From: Propionibacteriaceae bacterium
GTDB taxonomy: Bacteria; Actinomycetota; Actinomycetes; Propionibacteriales; Propionibacteriaceae
Direction: 5' to 3'
Assembly (NCBI GenBank): GCA_031262845.1
Contig: JAISGZ010000072.1
Coordinates: forward strand, 1-7,644
DNA: 7,644 bases
Shown: piece by piece, positions 1-6,189 of the stretch
How the letters are laid out: every line of letters starts with the position of its first letter
Position numbering within the stretch: the first letter of the stretch is position 1
Position numbers and translations under genes: made by a program
The notes under the pieces: model-generated
Database searches by the model: none
Told to the model about the DNA's origin: nothing
What the model saw: the letters and a program-made list of their open reading frames with translations, nothing else

Positions 1-486
1 AACACGTTTACTGATAACACTACAGTTGGCGGCCTCTTCAACTTTGTCAGTACTAAGAACACAGGTTCTTTTATCTTCGGCCAAGCCTCAGCCTCAGGCC
101 CGGACCCCAGTCTAGGTAATACATTTGCCCGTAATACCGAAACCGGCGCCGAGCGTGGAACGATTTTTAATCTTTCATTGAGTGGTACGGCTAGTCAGTT
201 AGTGGTCGCAAATAATACTTTTGACACCAACTCGTCCACCACCGCAGGTCTATTCGTTGGCGTCACTGGCACAACGATCCCGCAACTGGTCGTCTCGGAC
301 AATACGTTCACGAGTAACACCGTCGCCACCGGGCTGTTCTTCTTTCAATCCACAGCGACTTTGGGAGCGGTCACGGTCACCGGGAACACGTTCACCGGCA
401 ATGTCACAACCGGCGACGGTTTGTTCGTCTTCGGGGGTTCGGGCACGGGCGTGAGCTCTTTCACGATGACCGGTAATCGTTCGGGA
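1..486 (+). repeat. NTFxxN...GLF protein repeats (beta-helix coils)
   Basis: Encoded amino-acid repeats start at residues 1, 40, 72, 101, 129 and (degenerate, GNRSG) 158 of the open frame, giving spacings of 39, 32, 29, 28 and 29 residues. The conserved core is N-T-F-x-x-N, then 4-9 Thr/Gly-rich residues, then G-L-F and a hydrophobic strand. The Asn positions fit the Asn ladders at turns of parallel beta-helices. The repeats diverge at DNA level, so they look old rather than recently duplicated. The array runs off the left window edge, so its copy number is unknown. Confidence 0.7.
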
Positions 487-1821
487 GCCGTCGACGACCC
501 AACGACTCCCTTGGTCAACGAAACCAAACCCGGCGACACGACAGCTGCGACCTGGGTCAGTTTGGGGTCACCGACTTATGTCCTCGGCCTCGGACAAGTC
601 ACGATTACCGATAATCAACTACTCAATCAGACGATGACCAGCAGCAATAACAGCGCCTCGCTGATTCGGCTGCGGCCGACTGGCGGCACCTTCAGCAGCG
701 CGACCAGTGCTAATCGAGCGGTCATCAGCGGAAATCGATTCACCTCCTCGACGGCCTCGGCCGCCGGGACCCGGGGTATTCATTTCCACGGCACGACGAC
801 CAGTAACTCGTCAACAACGGACAGTCGGTTAACGATTCAGTCCAATTTCTTCGACGGTTTTCAAGGTAACAGCATTGAATTTGTTGGTTCTGCCATGGTC
901 GATACCCGTTTCAATACCTTCGGCTCGACCACAATCTCACAAGCCGGGACCAACAACGGTCAAACCGAGGAGACCTATGGTTCGGCCACCACGTCTCACA
1001 TGGTCTCCAATGACACCGGGTCGAACCGCCAGGTGTTGACCTGGTATCCGACGCTGGCCTCGAATTTCCAAAATCACCAGTGCAGTTTGGACTTGACGAT
1101 TACCCGGCCGACGGCGGCGAATAACAATCCGACGACAGGCAAGGTTTACTTGGATCTTTTCCAGACCAAGATCGATAGCGATGGTGACGGTTATGTTGAT
1201 GGTGGCGGTAGTGGCGCCGATGGTCCGGGCAACGACGCCGAGCGTTTCCTCGGCTCGGTCGTGACCGACGCCACTCAGACTTCCGTGACGACAACCCTGG
1301 GCGACGGCGTCGTGGCTGGTGGCACGGATGTCCTCGATCTGATCCAAGACCTGGAATCGCTGTCGAATACCCGCTTGCGGGTTCAGACATCCTTTGTCGT
1401 CGGGACTGCAACCACGACAGTTGATGGTCAAACCGTGACTTCAGAGATCGTGGCCTCCTCGCAATACTCGCGCTGGATCGACGTCGGAGCCTTGGATTGC
1501 GTCTGGTACTTCACGAAGACGGCCTATGACTCGGACCCCACCGTGACCGATCCCCAGACCGGTAACCCGACCGCCACCGAGCTGGCCAACAACTCGGTCG
1601 TCGAGGCCGGTGACCTGTGGTGGGAGTACGCCATCGACCAGCAAACCTACGGTCCGCGCAACCCGATGCCCGTGACCGTGACCGATGATCAGAAAGCTTT
1701 GGTCGACGCGGCTGATCCCTCGGACGTGGCCGGGGACGGCAATGGTGGCGTGGTTTGTACGCCGGCGGTGGCCTTGAACACGATTGGGAAGTGTTACTGG
1801 CACCAGATCGTCAAGCCTTAG
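1..1821 (+). CDS. Secreted parallel beta-helix repeat protein, 5' end missing
   Basis: The frame is open from base 1 to a TAG at 1819-1821 (606 codons), so the true start lies upstream of the window. A TTG at 178 is only an internal codon. Residues 1-162 (counted from base 1) carry degenerate repeats with core NTFxxN followed by GLF, at residues 1, 40, 72, 101 and 129. Residues 195-300 continue with similar turns (TDNQL, SGNRF, QSNFF), a pattern typical of right-handed parallel beta-helix proteins. A DSDGDGYVD loop at residues 392-400 resembles DxDxDG calcium-binding loops. The last ~110 residues hold paired Cys and a VTVTDD strand, resembling Ig-like repeats of Gram-positive surface proteins (DUF11-like). 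There is no LPxTG motif and no terminal membrane segment. Likely an extracellular adhesin or glycan-binding protein (inference); the substrate is unknown. The 3' end overlaps the opposing glycosyltransferase gene by 11 bp. GC content rises strongly along the gene. Confidence 0.85.
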   Translation, partial: NTFTDNTTVGGLFNFVSTKNTGSFIFGQASASGPDPSLGNTFARNTETGAERGTIFNLSLSGTASQLVVANNTFDTNSSTTAGLFVGVTGTTIPQLVVSDNTFTSNTVATGLFFFQSTATLGAVTVTGNTFTGNVTTGDGLFVFGGSGTGVSSFTMTGNRSGAVDDPTTPLVNETKPGDTTAATWVSLGSPTYVLGLGQVTITDNQLLNQTMTSSNNSASLIRLRPTGGTFSSATSANRAVISGNRFTSSTASAAGTRGIHFHGTTTSNSSTTDSRLTIQSNFFDGFQGNSIEFVGSAMVDTRFNTFGSTTISQAGTNNGQTEETYGSATTSHMVSNDTGSNRQVLTWYPTLASNFQNHQCSLDLTITRPTAANNNPTTGKVYLDLFQTKIDSDGDGYVDGGGSGADGPGNDAERFLGSVVTDATQTSVTTTLGDGVVAGGTDVLDLIQDLESLSNTRLRVQTSFVVGTATTTVDGQTVTSEIVASSQYSRWIDVGALDCVWYFTKTAYDSDPTVTDPQTGNPTATELANNSVVEAGDLWWEYAIDQQTYGPRNPMPVTVTDDQKALVDAADPSDVAGDGNGGVVCTPAVALNTIGKCYWHQIVKP

Positions 1822-2812
1822 CGGCGCGCTTGGGGTCAGCTTCGAGGTCGAGTGGCGGCATCGGCTGCCAGTGCCGGTTACGCCGCAGCTGGCGGGCATC
1901 CCGCATCCCGCGGAACAAGGCCGGGATACCTTTCCGGAACGAATGGTCGACCAGCACGATCCGGGTCAGTTCCTTGGCCAGCGTCAGCAGGGTGCCGAAA
2001 CCGAAAGCGAACCGGTGCCAGTCGCCGTAGCGGTCGAAATAGCGGGCCATGTAGCCGCGGTTGCGCATGATGTAGTAGCGGACCATGTCCGAGGTGCCGT
2101 TGAGTTTGCGGCTGCGGCTGAGCTGAGCCCGTTTGATGTCGCGGGTGCGGGCCAGGATGAACGTGTCGACGAGCGCCGGCTGGGTCACCTTGGACGCCAG
2201 GTAGCCGTACACGGCGTCGTCCCAATAGATAAAGAAACGGGGGTCGGGCAAGCCAATTTGCTTGATCACCTGACGGTGGAAGAGGCCGCCTTCGAAGCAA
2301 GCCGTATTCATCGGTAGCCAGCCCTCGGGGCCGAAATGATCGCGCGCCGCCGGGTTCGGAATACCGAGCCGGGTATTGAAATCGAACTGCCAATAGAACG
2401 GCGTGCCGTCAACGTTGTAGCGGCGGCCCTGGATGGCCTGGAAGCGCTGGGTCCACGGCTCCAGCCCGGCCAAAGCCTCGGGCAGGACTTCGACGTCGTC
2501 GTCCATCAGCCAGACCCACTCGGCGCCGGTCGCCAGAGCCCGTTCGACGCCTTGGTGGAAACCGCCCGAGCCGCCGGTGTTGGTCGGCGAGTAGAGGTCG
2601 ATCAGAACGCCGGGGTCGAACTTCTGGGCCGCCTGAGCGATGACCGATTGGGTGTTGTCTCTGGAGGCGTTGTCGACGACGACGATATGTCCTGGCGGTT
2701 GCGGTAAAGCCGCCAAGGAGTCAAGTACCCGGCGCAGCAGCTCAGCCCGGTTGAAGGTCACGACGACGACCGCCAAACGTTGAGCGAAATCTCTTACCGC
2801 GTCGTCAGTCAC
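1811..2812 (-). CDS. Family 2 glycosyltransferase (GlfT/WbbL-like)
   Basis: Encodes 333 residues with a GT-A fold pattern. VVVVTFNR at 15-22 is the first nucleotide-binding strand. VVVDNASRDNT (44-54) is the second. NTGGSGGFHQG (78-88) is typical of rhamnosyl- and galactofuranosyltransferases. WLMDDDVEVLPEAL (101-114) holds the metal-binding DDD at 104-106. FFIYWDDAVYG (193-203) resembles the WDD segment carrying the catalytic base in galactofuranosyltransferases. YYIMRNRGY (246-254) is also common in this group. No clear membrane span is seen; the basic, amphipathic C-terminus could sit on the inner membrane face. The likely role is transfer of an activated sugar to a cell-wall polysaccharide or its lipid-linked precursor; donor and acceptor cannot be fixed, and WbbL-type rhamnosyltransferase is the main alternative to GlfT. 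The GTG start is chosen because an in-frame TAA lies four codons upstream and the conserved first strand begins soon after. There is no Shine-Dalgarno sequence. Stop is TGA at 1813-1811. Confidence 0.87.
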   Translation of the reverse strand: MTDDAVRDFAQRLAVVVVTFNRAELLRRVLDSLAALPQPPGHIVVVDNASRDNTQSVIAQAAQKFDPGVLIDLYSPTNTGGSGGFHQGVERALATGAEWVWLMDDDVEVLPEALAGLEPWTQRFQAIQGRRYNVDGTPFYWQFDFNTRLGIPNPAARDHFGPEGWLPMNTACFEGGLFHRQVIKQIGLPDPRFFIYWDDAVYGYLASKVTQPALVDTFILARTRDIKRAQLSRSRKLNGTSDMVRYYIMRNRGYMARYFDRYGDWHRFAFGFGTLLTLAKELTRIVLVDHSFRKGIPALFRGMRDARQLRRNRHWQPMPPLDLEADPKRAAKA

Positions 2813-2818
2813 GTCGGC

Positions 2819-2824
2819 AGTTTA
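2819..2824 (-). promoter_or_regulatory. Candidate -10 box of a leaderless glycosyltransferase promoter
   Basis: On the minus strand TAAACT lies exactly 6 nt before the GTG start, which would put transcription start at the GTG itself. The only -35 candidate with a 17-bp spacer (2842-2847, CTGTGC) is poor. The absence of a Shine-Dalgarno sequence agrees with a leaderless mRNA, which is common in actinobacteria. The hexamer overlaps the in-frame TAA stop, so chance occurrence is possible. Confidence 0.35.
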
Positions 2825-2882
2825 GACGGTCGACTCCAATCGCACAGGATTTTCGCCCTGCCACGTGAGTCAGTCGTGTCGC

Positions 2883-2902
2883 GGCTTCGCCCCGGTGAAG
2901 CC
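2883..2902. other. Short hairpin upstream of the glycosyltransferase
   Basis: GGCTTC at 2883-2888 pairs with GAAGCC at 2897-2902 around an 8-nt GC-rich loop that can pair further. There is no T-run on either side, so it is a weak terminator candidate. It lies about 60 bp upstream of the candidate -10 box and could equally be an operator or have no function. Confidence 0.3.
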
Positions 2903-2958
2903 CTGTGGCGGCCGGGATAACTAACGTTGATGAGTGCCGTTATTGACCGAGAATCAGT

Positions 2959-3004
2959 CACGTATCTTGCGGCAGATTGTCCACGTACCTAGCGGCAGAT
3001 CGTC
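2959..3004. repeat. Two-copy 23-bp imperfect tandem repeat
   Basis: Unit 1 is 2959-2981 and unit 2 is 2982-3004, directly adjacent and in the same orientation. They match at 20 of 23 positions. Both begin CACGTA and share the core GCGGCAGAT followed by a GTC end; differences are T/C, T/A and T/C. No third copy is seen on either side. Tandem end repeats of this kind act as transposase-binding sites in some insertion sequences (for example IS21-type ends) and as operators elsewhere. No transposase is nearby, so a solitary remnant is only one possibility. Confidence 0.8.
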
Positions 3005-3055
3005 CACCGGTGCTGTCTGGCTAGGGGATTTAGGTTGAAGGTGGCGAGGAGGAAA

Positions 3056-3072
3056 GGGCGGAGAAAACGCCC
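3056..3072 (-). terminator. Distal hairpin downstream of groEL
   Basis: On the minus strand GGGCG, a 7-nt loop (TTTTCTC) and CGCCC form a 5-bp GC stem, followed by TTTCCTCC. This is a short intrinsic-terminator-like element about 80 nt after the groEL stop and may act together with the stronger hairpin at 3083-3122. Confidence 0.45.
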
Positions 3073-3082
3073 GATAATGCCA

Positions 3083-3122
3083 AGGCGGTGGTGGCGAGAG
3101 CGAACCCTCACCACCACCGCCT
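3083..3122 (-). terminator. groEL terminator hairpin
   Basis: A perfect 12-bp inverted repeat, AGGCGGTGGTGG against CCACCACCGCCT, encloses a 16-nt loop and starts about 30 nt past the groEL stop. It lacks a strong T-tract, as is frequent in high-GC actinobacteria. Position and stem strength make it the likely 3' end of the groEL transcript. It is symmetric enough to form on either strand, but no plus-strand gene ends here. Confidence 0.65.
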
Positions 3123-3152
3123 CAGACGATGGGCCGGTTACCCGGCTGGACG

Positions 3153-4772
<1,620 letters not shown>

Positions 4773-4786
4773 AGTGTTCCGGTTGT

Positions 4787-4815
4787 CCTCCGGTGGTCGG
4801 GGGCGAGCACGCCCC
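4787..4815 (-). promoter_or_regulatory. groEL Shine-Dalgarno with adjacent leader hairpin
   Basis: In the mRNA, GGGGCG, a TGCT loop and CGCCCC (4815-4800) form a 6-bp all-GC hairpin. It is followed after 8 nt by GGAGG (4791-4787). The gap from GGAGG to the ATG is 14-15 nt, longer than the usual 5-10. The hairpin could protect the leader or influence ribosome loading; this is inference from the sequence only. Confidence 0.4.
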
Positions 4816-4937
4816 GCGGATGAATACGGTTCGCCCTGGATGCCCGCGACGGACGGCCGGTCGGCCTCATCCATAAGACGTCAGAAAGCGTTGCCGGAGC
4901 CGGTCACCTCGGGGGAGAGGCTGCCAACAGCGTTTTC

Positions 4938-4964
4938 GTAGCACTCAACCTAGCCGAGTGCTAA
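4938..4964. promoter_or_regulatory. CIRCE operator, promoter-distal copy (HrcA site)
   Basis: GTAGCACTC, 9 nt, then GAGTGCTAA matches the CIRCE consensus TTAGCACTC-N9-GAGTGCTAA except for the first base. CIRCE is the binding site of the heat-shock repressor HrcA. This copy overlaps the predicted transcription start (about 4963) and the first bases of the groEL leader. Confidence 0.95.
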
Positions 4965-4969
4965 CTCAA

Positions 4970-4998
4970 TTTTTAGCACTCTCCAGGTGAGAGTGCAA
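4970..4998 (-). promoter_or_regulatory. groEL promoter within the upstream CIRCE
   Basis: On the minus strand TTGCAC (4998-4993) and TAAAAA (4975-4970) are separated by 17 bp, a good match to housekeeping sigma-factor promoters. Predicted start is near 4963, giving a leader of about 190 nt. Both boxes fall within or at the edge of the upstream CIRCE copy, so bound HrcA should exclude RNA polymerase. No start-site data are available. Confidence 0.6.
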
Positions 4999-4999
4999 A
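4973..4999. promoter_or_regulatory. CIRCE operator, promoter-overlapping copy (HrcA site)
   Basis: TTAGCACTC, 9 nt, then GAGTGCAAA matches the CIRCE consensus with one mismatch in the right arm. It begins 9 bp from the end of the other copy; the centres are 35 bp apart. It covers the predicted -35 and most of the -10. Together the two copies indicate tight, possibly cooperative repression of groEL. Confidence 0.92.
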
Positions 5000-5026
5000 C
5001 GGCGGGGTGGGGACGGCGGGGTGGGG
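4999..5026 (+). repeat. Perfect 14-bp G-rich tandem repeat (G-quadruplex motif)
   Basis: ACGGCGGGGTGGGG occurs twice in perfect tandem (4999-5012 and 5013-5026). The plus strand carries four GGGG runs (5004-5007, 5009-5012, 5018-5021, 5023-5026) with connectors of 1, 5 and 1 nt, a canonical G-quadruplex pattern. It fills the space between the stop codon of the membrane-protein gene (5027) and the groEL -35 box (4998). Whether it folds or regulates is unknown. Confidence 0.8.
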
Positions 5027-5869
5027 TCAGTGGGCTCTTGGCCGGTCGCCGGCTAGCAGCGCCAGGTATTGAATGATCAGCCCGCCGACCAGAGCCCCAC
5101 CACAAGTGATCTGGAGACTCAGAGCGAAATCGAAGCTGGCATCGAACAGACCGCCGACAAAAGCCATGACGATAGCGAATAGCCAAGCCCCAGCCAGCAG
5201 CCAATAGACCGGGCGATGACGGTAGGCCATGACTTGAACACAGACGAAAGCCAGGCCCAAACAGAAAAAACTCAGCGGTTGAAGGAGGAAGCCAGGGGTC
5301 AGGACGATGATCCAGGCCCAGCCCACCGACTCGATCAGGCGCCGCAGTGTGACCGGCTGGGGTGCCGGTTGGGTCGGGTACGACGCGACCGCTCCGAGGG
5401 CGAACCACTGGGGCGTGCCCGGGGCCGGGAACTGCTGGCTGAGGGCCGGCGGCGGGGCGTAACTGGACTGCCACGGCTGGTCGACGGTCCAAGAAGGGGT
5501 GGAACTCAGCGGCTGAACCGGGGGTGCGTAGTTGTGAGCCGAGTTCCAGGCCGAGGCGCCGGCCGTCGTCAAGGTGGCGGCGACAACCTGAAAGGCTTCT
5601 TTCGGATCCCGGGACGAGGTTGCTGGGCCGGTCAAGGTGTCCAGACGGGGCGCCTGCTCAGGGGCTTGAAAACTGGTCGGCGGCTGATCGGGCGTTGAAC
5701 TGGCCGTTGGTGGCTGACTACCGGCGGTGATCTCCGGAGGGGTGGAGCGGTCGGCGGCTTCTGGAGGGGTGGAGGGATCGGCGGTCAACGGCCGAGCCTG
5801 GGCCGGCTCAGCAAAGGCCGAGGGCCGTTCGAGCGGCGCGTAAGCCGGTCCGTCTCGCCAGGTTGCCAC
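5027..5869 (-). CDS. Proline-rich membrane protein of unknown function
   Basis: Encodes 280 residues; I do not recognise the family. Residues 1-175 are hydrophilic, low in complexity and rich in Pro, Ser, Thr, Ala and Gln, with a short RSTPPE/DPSTPPE duplication near 31-46 and no signal peptide. Residues 176-273 contain about four hydrophobic spans: roughly 182-197 (WAWIIVLTPGFLL), 198-214, 221-241 (WLLAGAWLFAIVMAF) and 254-273. The short basic C-terminus is DRPRAH. This suggests a disordered cytoplasmic arm on a small four-helix membrane domain, a layout common among uncharacterised actinobacterial membrane proteins. The GTG start follows an in-frame TAG by three codons, and no Shine-Dalgarno is visible. 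It lies upstream of groEL on the same strand with no obvious terminator, so read-through into groEL is possible. Unusually, Met occurs only in the membrane domain after the start codon. No function is assigned. Confidence 0.77.
   Translation of the reverse strand: MATWRDGPAYAPLERPSAFAEPAQARPLTADPSTPPEAADRSTPPEITAGSQPPTASSTPDQPPTSFQAPEQAPRLDTLTGPATSSRDPKEAFQVVAATLTTAGASAWNSAHNYAPPVQPLSSTPSWTVDQPWQSSYAPPPALSQQFPAPGTPQWFALGAVASYPTQPAPQPVTLRRLIESVGWAWIIVLTPGFLLQPLSFFCLGLAFVCVQVMAYRHRPVYWLLAGAWLFAIVMAFVGGLFDASFDFALSLQITCGGALVGGLIIQYLALLAGDRPRAH
5733..5786 (-). repeat. 27-bp imperfect tandem duplication inside the membrane-protein gene
   Basis: Two adjacent 27-bp units (5733-5759 and 5760-5786) match at 22 of 27 positions. 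Being a multiple of 3, the duplication stays in frame and encodes the repeated (D/R)xSTPPE-type segment in the proline-rich arm. It shows expansion of a low-complexity region and is probably neutral. Confidence 0.6.
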
Positions 5870-5875
5870 GGCCTC

Positions 5876-5881
5876 ATGCTA
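5876..5881 (-). promoter_or_regulatory. Candidate -10 box of a leaderless membrane-protein promoter
   Basis: TAGCAT on the minus strand ends 6 nt before the GTG start at 5869, the same geometry as at the glycosyltransferase gene. No Shine-Dalgarno sequence and no convincing -35 are present. A leaderless mRNA is the simplest reading, but the hexamer also contains an in-frame TAG, so chance cannot be excluded. Confidence 0.35.
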
Positions 5882-6086
5882 CAGGGCCAGGTGGCAAGAA
5901 GACCGGGTCCGATGACGCGGACCTTTTGAGGGGACTAATTGACGTGAGGCAGTTCGGGGCACGTGGCCCGGCGGGCGGTCACGGACGGGATTCATCGGGC
6001 GTCGCTGACAGGAGTTCCTCGGGAGGCCCTGAAAGCCTGGCCAAAAGCTTAAGAAATCCCGTAAAACACCAAGTGAAGTTGTCTTT

Positions 6087-6115
6087 TTGACTTTCTTCCG
6101 ATAGAACTTTAACTA
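6087..6115 (+). promoter_or_regulatory. Candidate promoter of the M1 peptidase
   Basis: TTGACT (6087-6092), a 17-bp spacer and TAACTA (6110-6115) form a plausible sigma-70-type promoter in an AT-rich stretch; the predicted leader is about 68 nt. The -10 lacks the final consensus T. A second option is TTGGTG (6131-6136), 18 bp, TAAACT (6155-6160), which has the better -10 and would give a leader of about 23 nt. Confidence 0.4.
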
Positions 6116-6175
6116 CCGGCGGGCAGATGTTTGGTGATGTTCCCCAGCGCCGCCTAAACTAACGCCCCATCAGCG

Positions 6176-6181
6176 AAAGGA
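6176..6181 (+). promoter_or_regulatory. Shine-Dalgarno of the M1 peptidase
   Basis: AAAGGA lies 8 nt before the ATG at 6190. It is the only standard ribosome-binding site at normal spacing in the window and supports this start, which is also where the signal peptide begins. Confidence 0.7.
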
Positions 6182-6189
6182 CCCGTTCG

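Larger units (their letters stand above)
2813..3152. other. Gene-free region between groEL and glycosyltransferase
   Basis: This 340-bp stretch has no convincing coding sequence on either strand. From the groEL side it holds a likely two-hairpin terminator (3056-3122), a 23-bp imperfect tandem repeat (2959-3004), a short hairpin (2883-2902) and a candidate glycosyltransferase promoter (2819-2824). The part around 3005-3055 shows nothing recognisable. Some of this could be remnant mobile-element DNA, but no transposase fragment is readable. Confidence 0.6.
5870..6189. other. Divergent promoter region
   Basis: A 320-bp gap separates two genes read outward. On the left edge a -10-like box abuts the membrane-protein GTG. 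The segment about 6045-6115 is AT-rich compared with its surroundings and carries the best promoter-like boxes for the peptidase, followed by a second promoter-like pair and a Shine-Dalgarno. A 75-codon frame through the region (from 5863) has no recognisable protein features and is not called. No transcription-factor operator can be named. Confidence 0.6.

Noticed and set aside
178..180. TTG at 178 as the start of the beta-helix protein
   Set aside because: The frame is open back to base 1 and contains further NTF repeats upstream, so 178 is internal.
937..1431. 164-codon minus-strand frame inside the beta-helix gene
   Set aside because: It is a mirror of the coding gene's codon pattern in GC-rich DNA, with no recognisable domain.
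1784..2317. 177-codon plus-strand frame
   Set aside because: It is antisense to the glycosyltransferase, whose motifs are unmistakable; the plus-strand translation shows no family features.
2959..3004. Short CRISPR-like array
   Set aside because: There are only two units and they touch directly without spacers.
4773..4874. 34-residue N-terminal extension of GroEL from an ATG at 4874
   Set aside because: GroEL proteins begin at the conserved MAK start; the extension is Pro/Arg/Gly-rich without similarity to the family, and a GGAGG precedes the internal ATG.
5863..6090. 75-codon plus-strand frame in the divergent promoter region
   Set aside because: It starts with TTG inside the neighbouring gene, has low-complexity Gly/Ser/Arg composition and no Shine-Dalgarno; the region is better explained as promoters.
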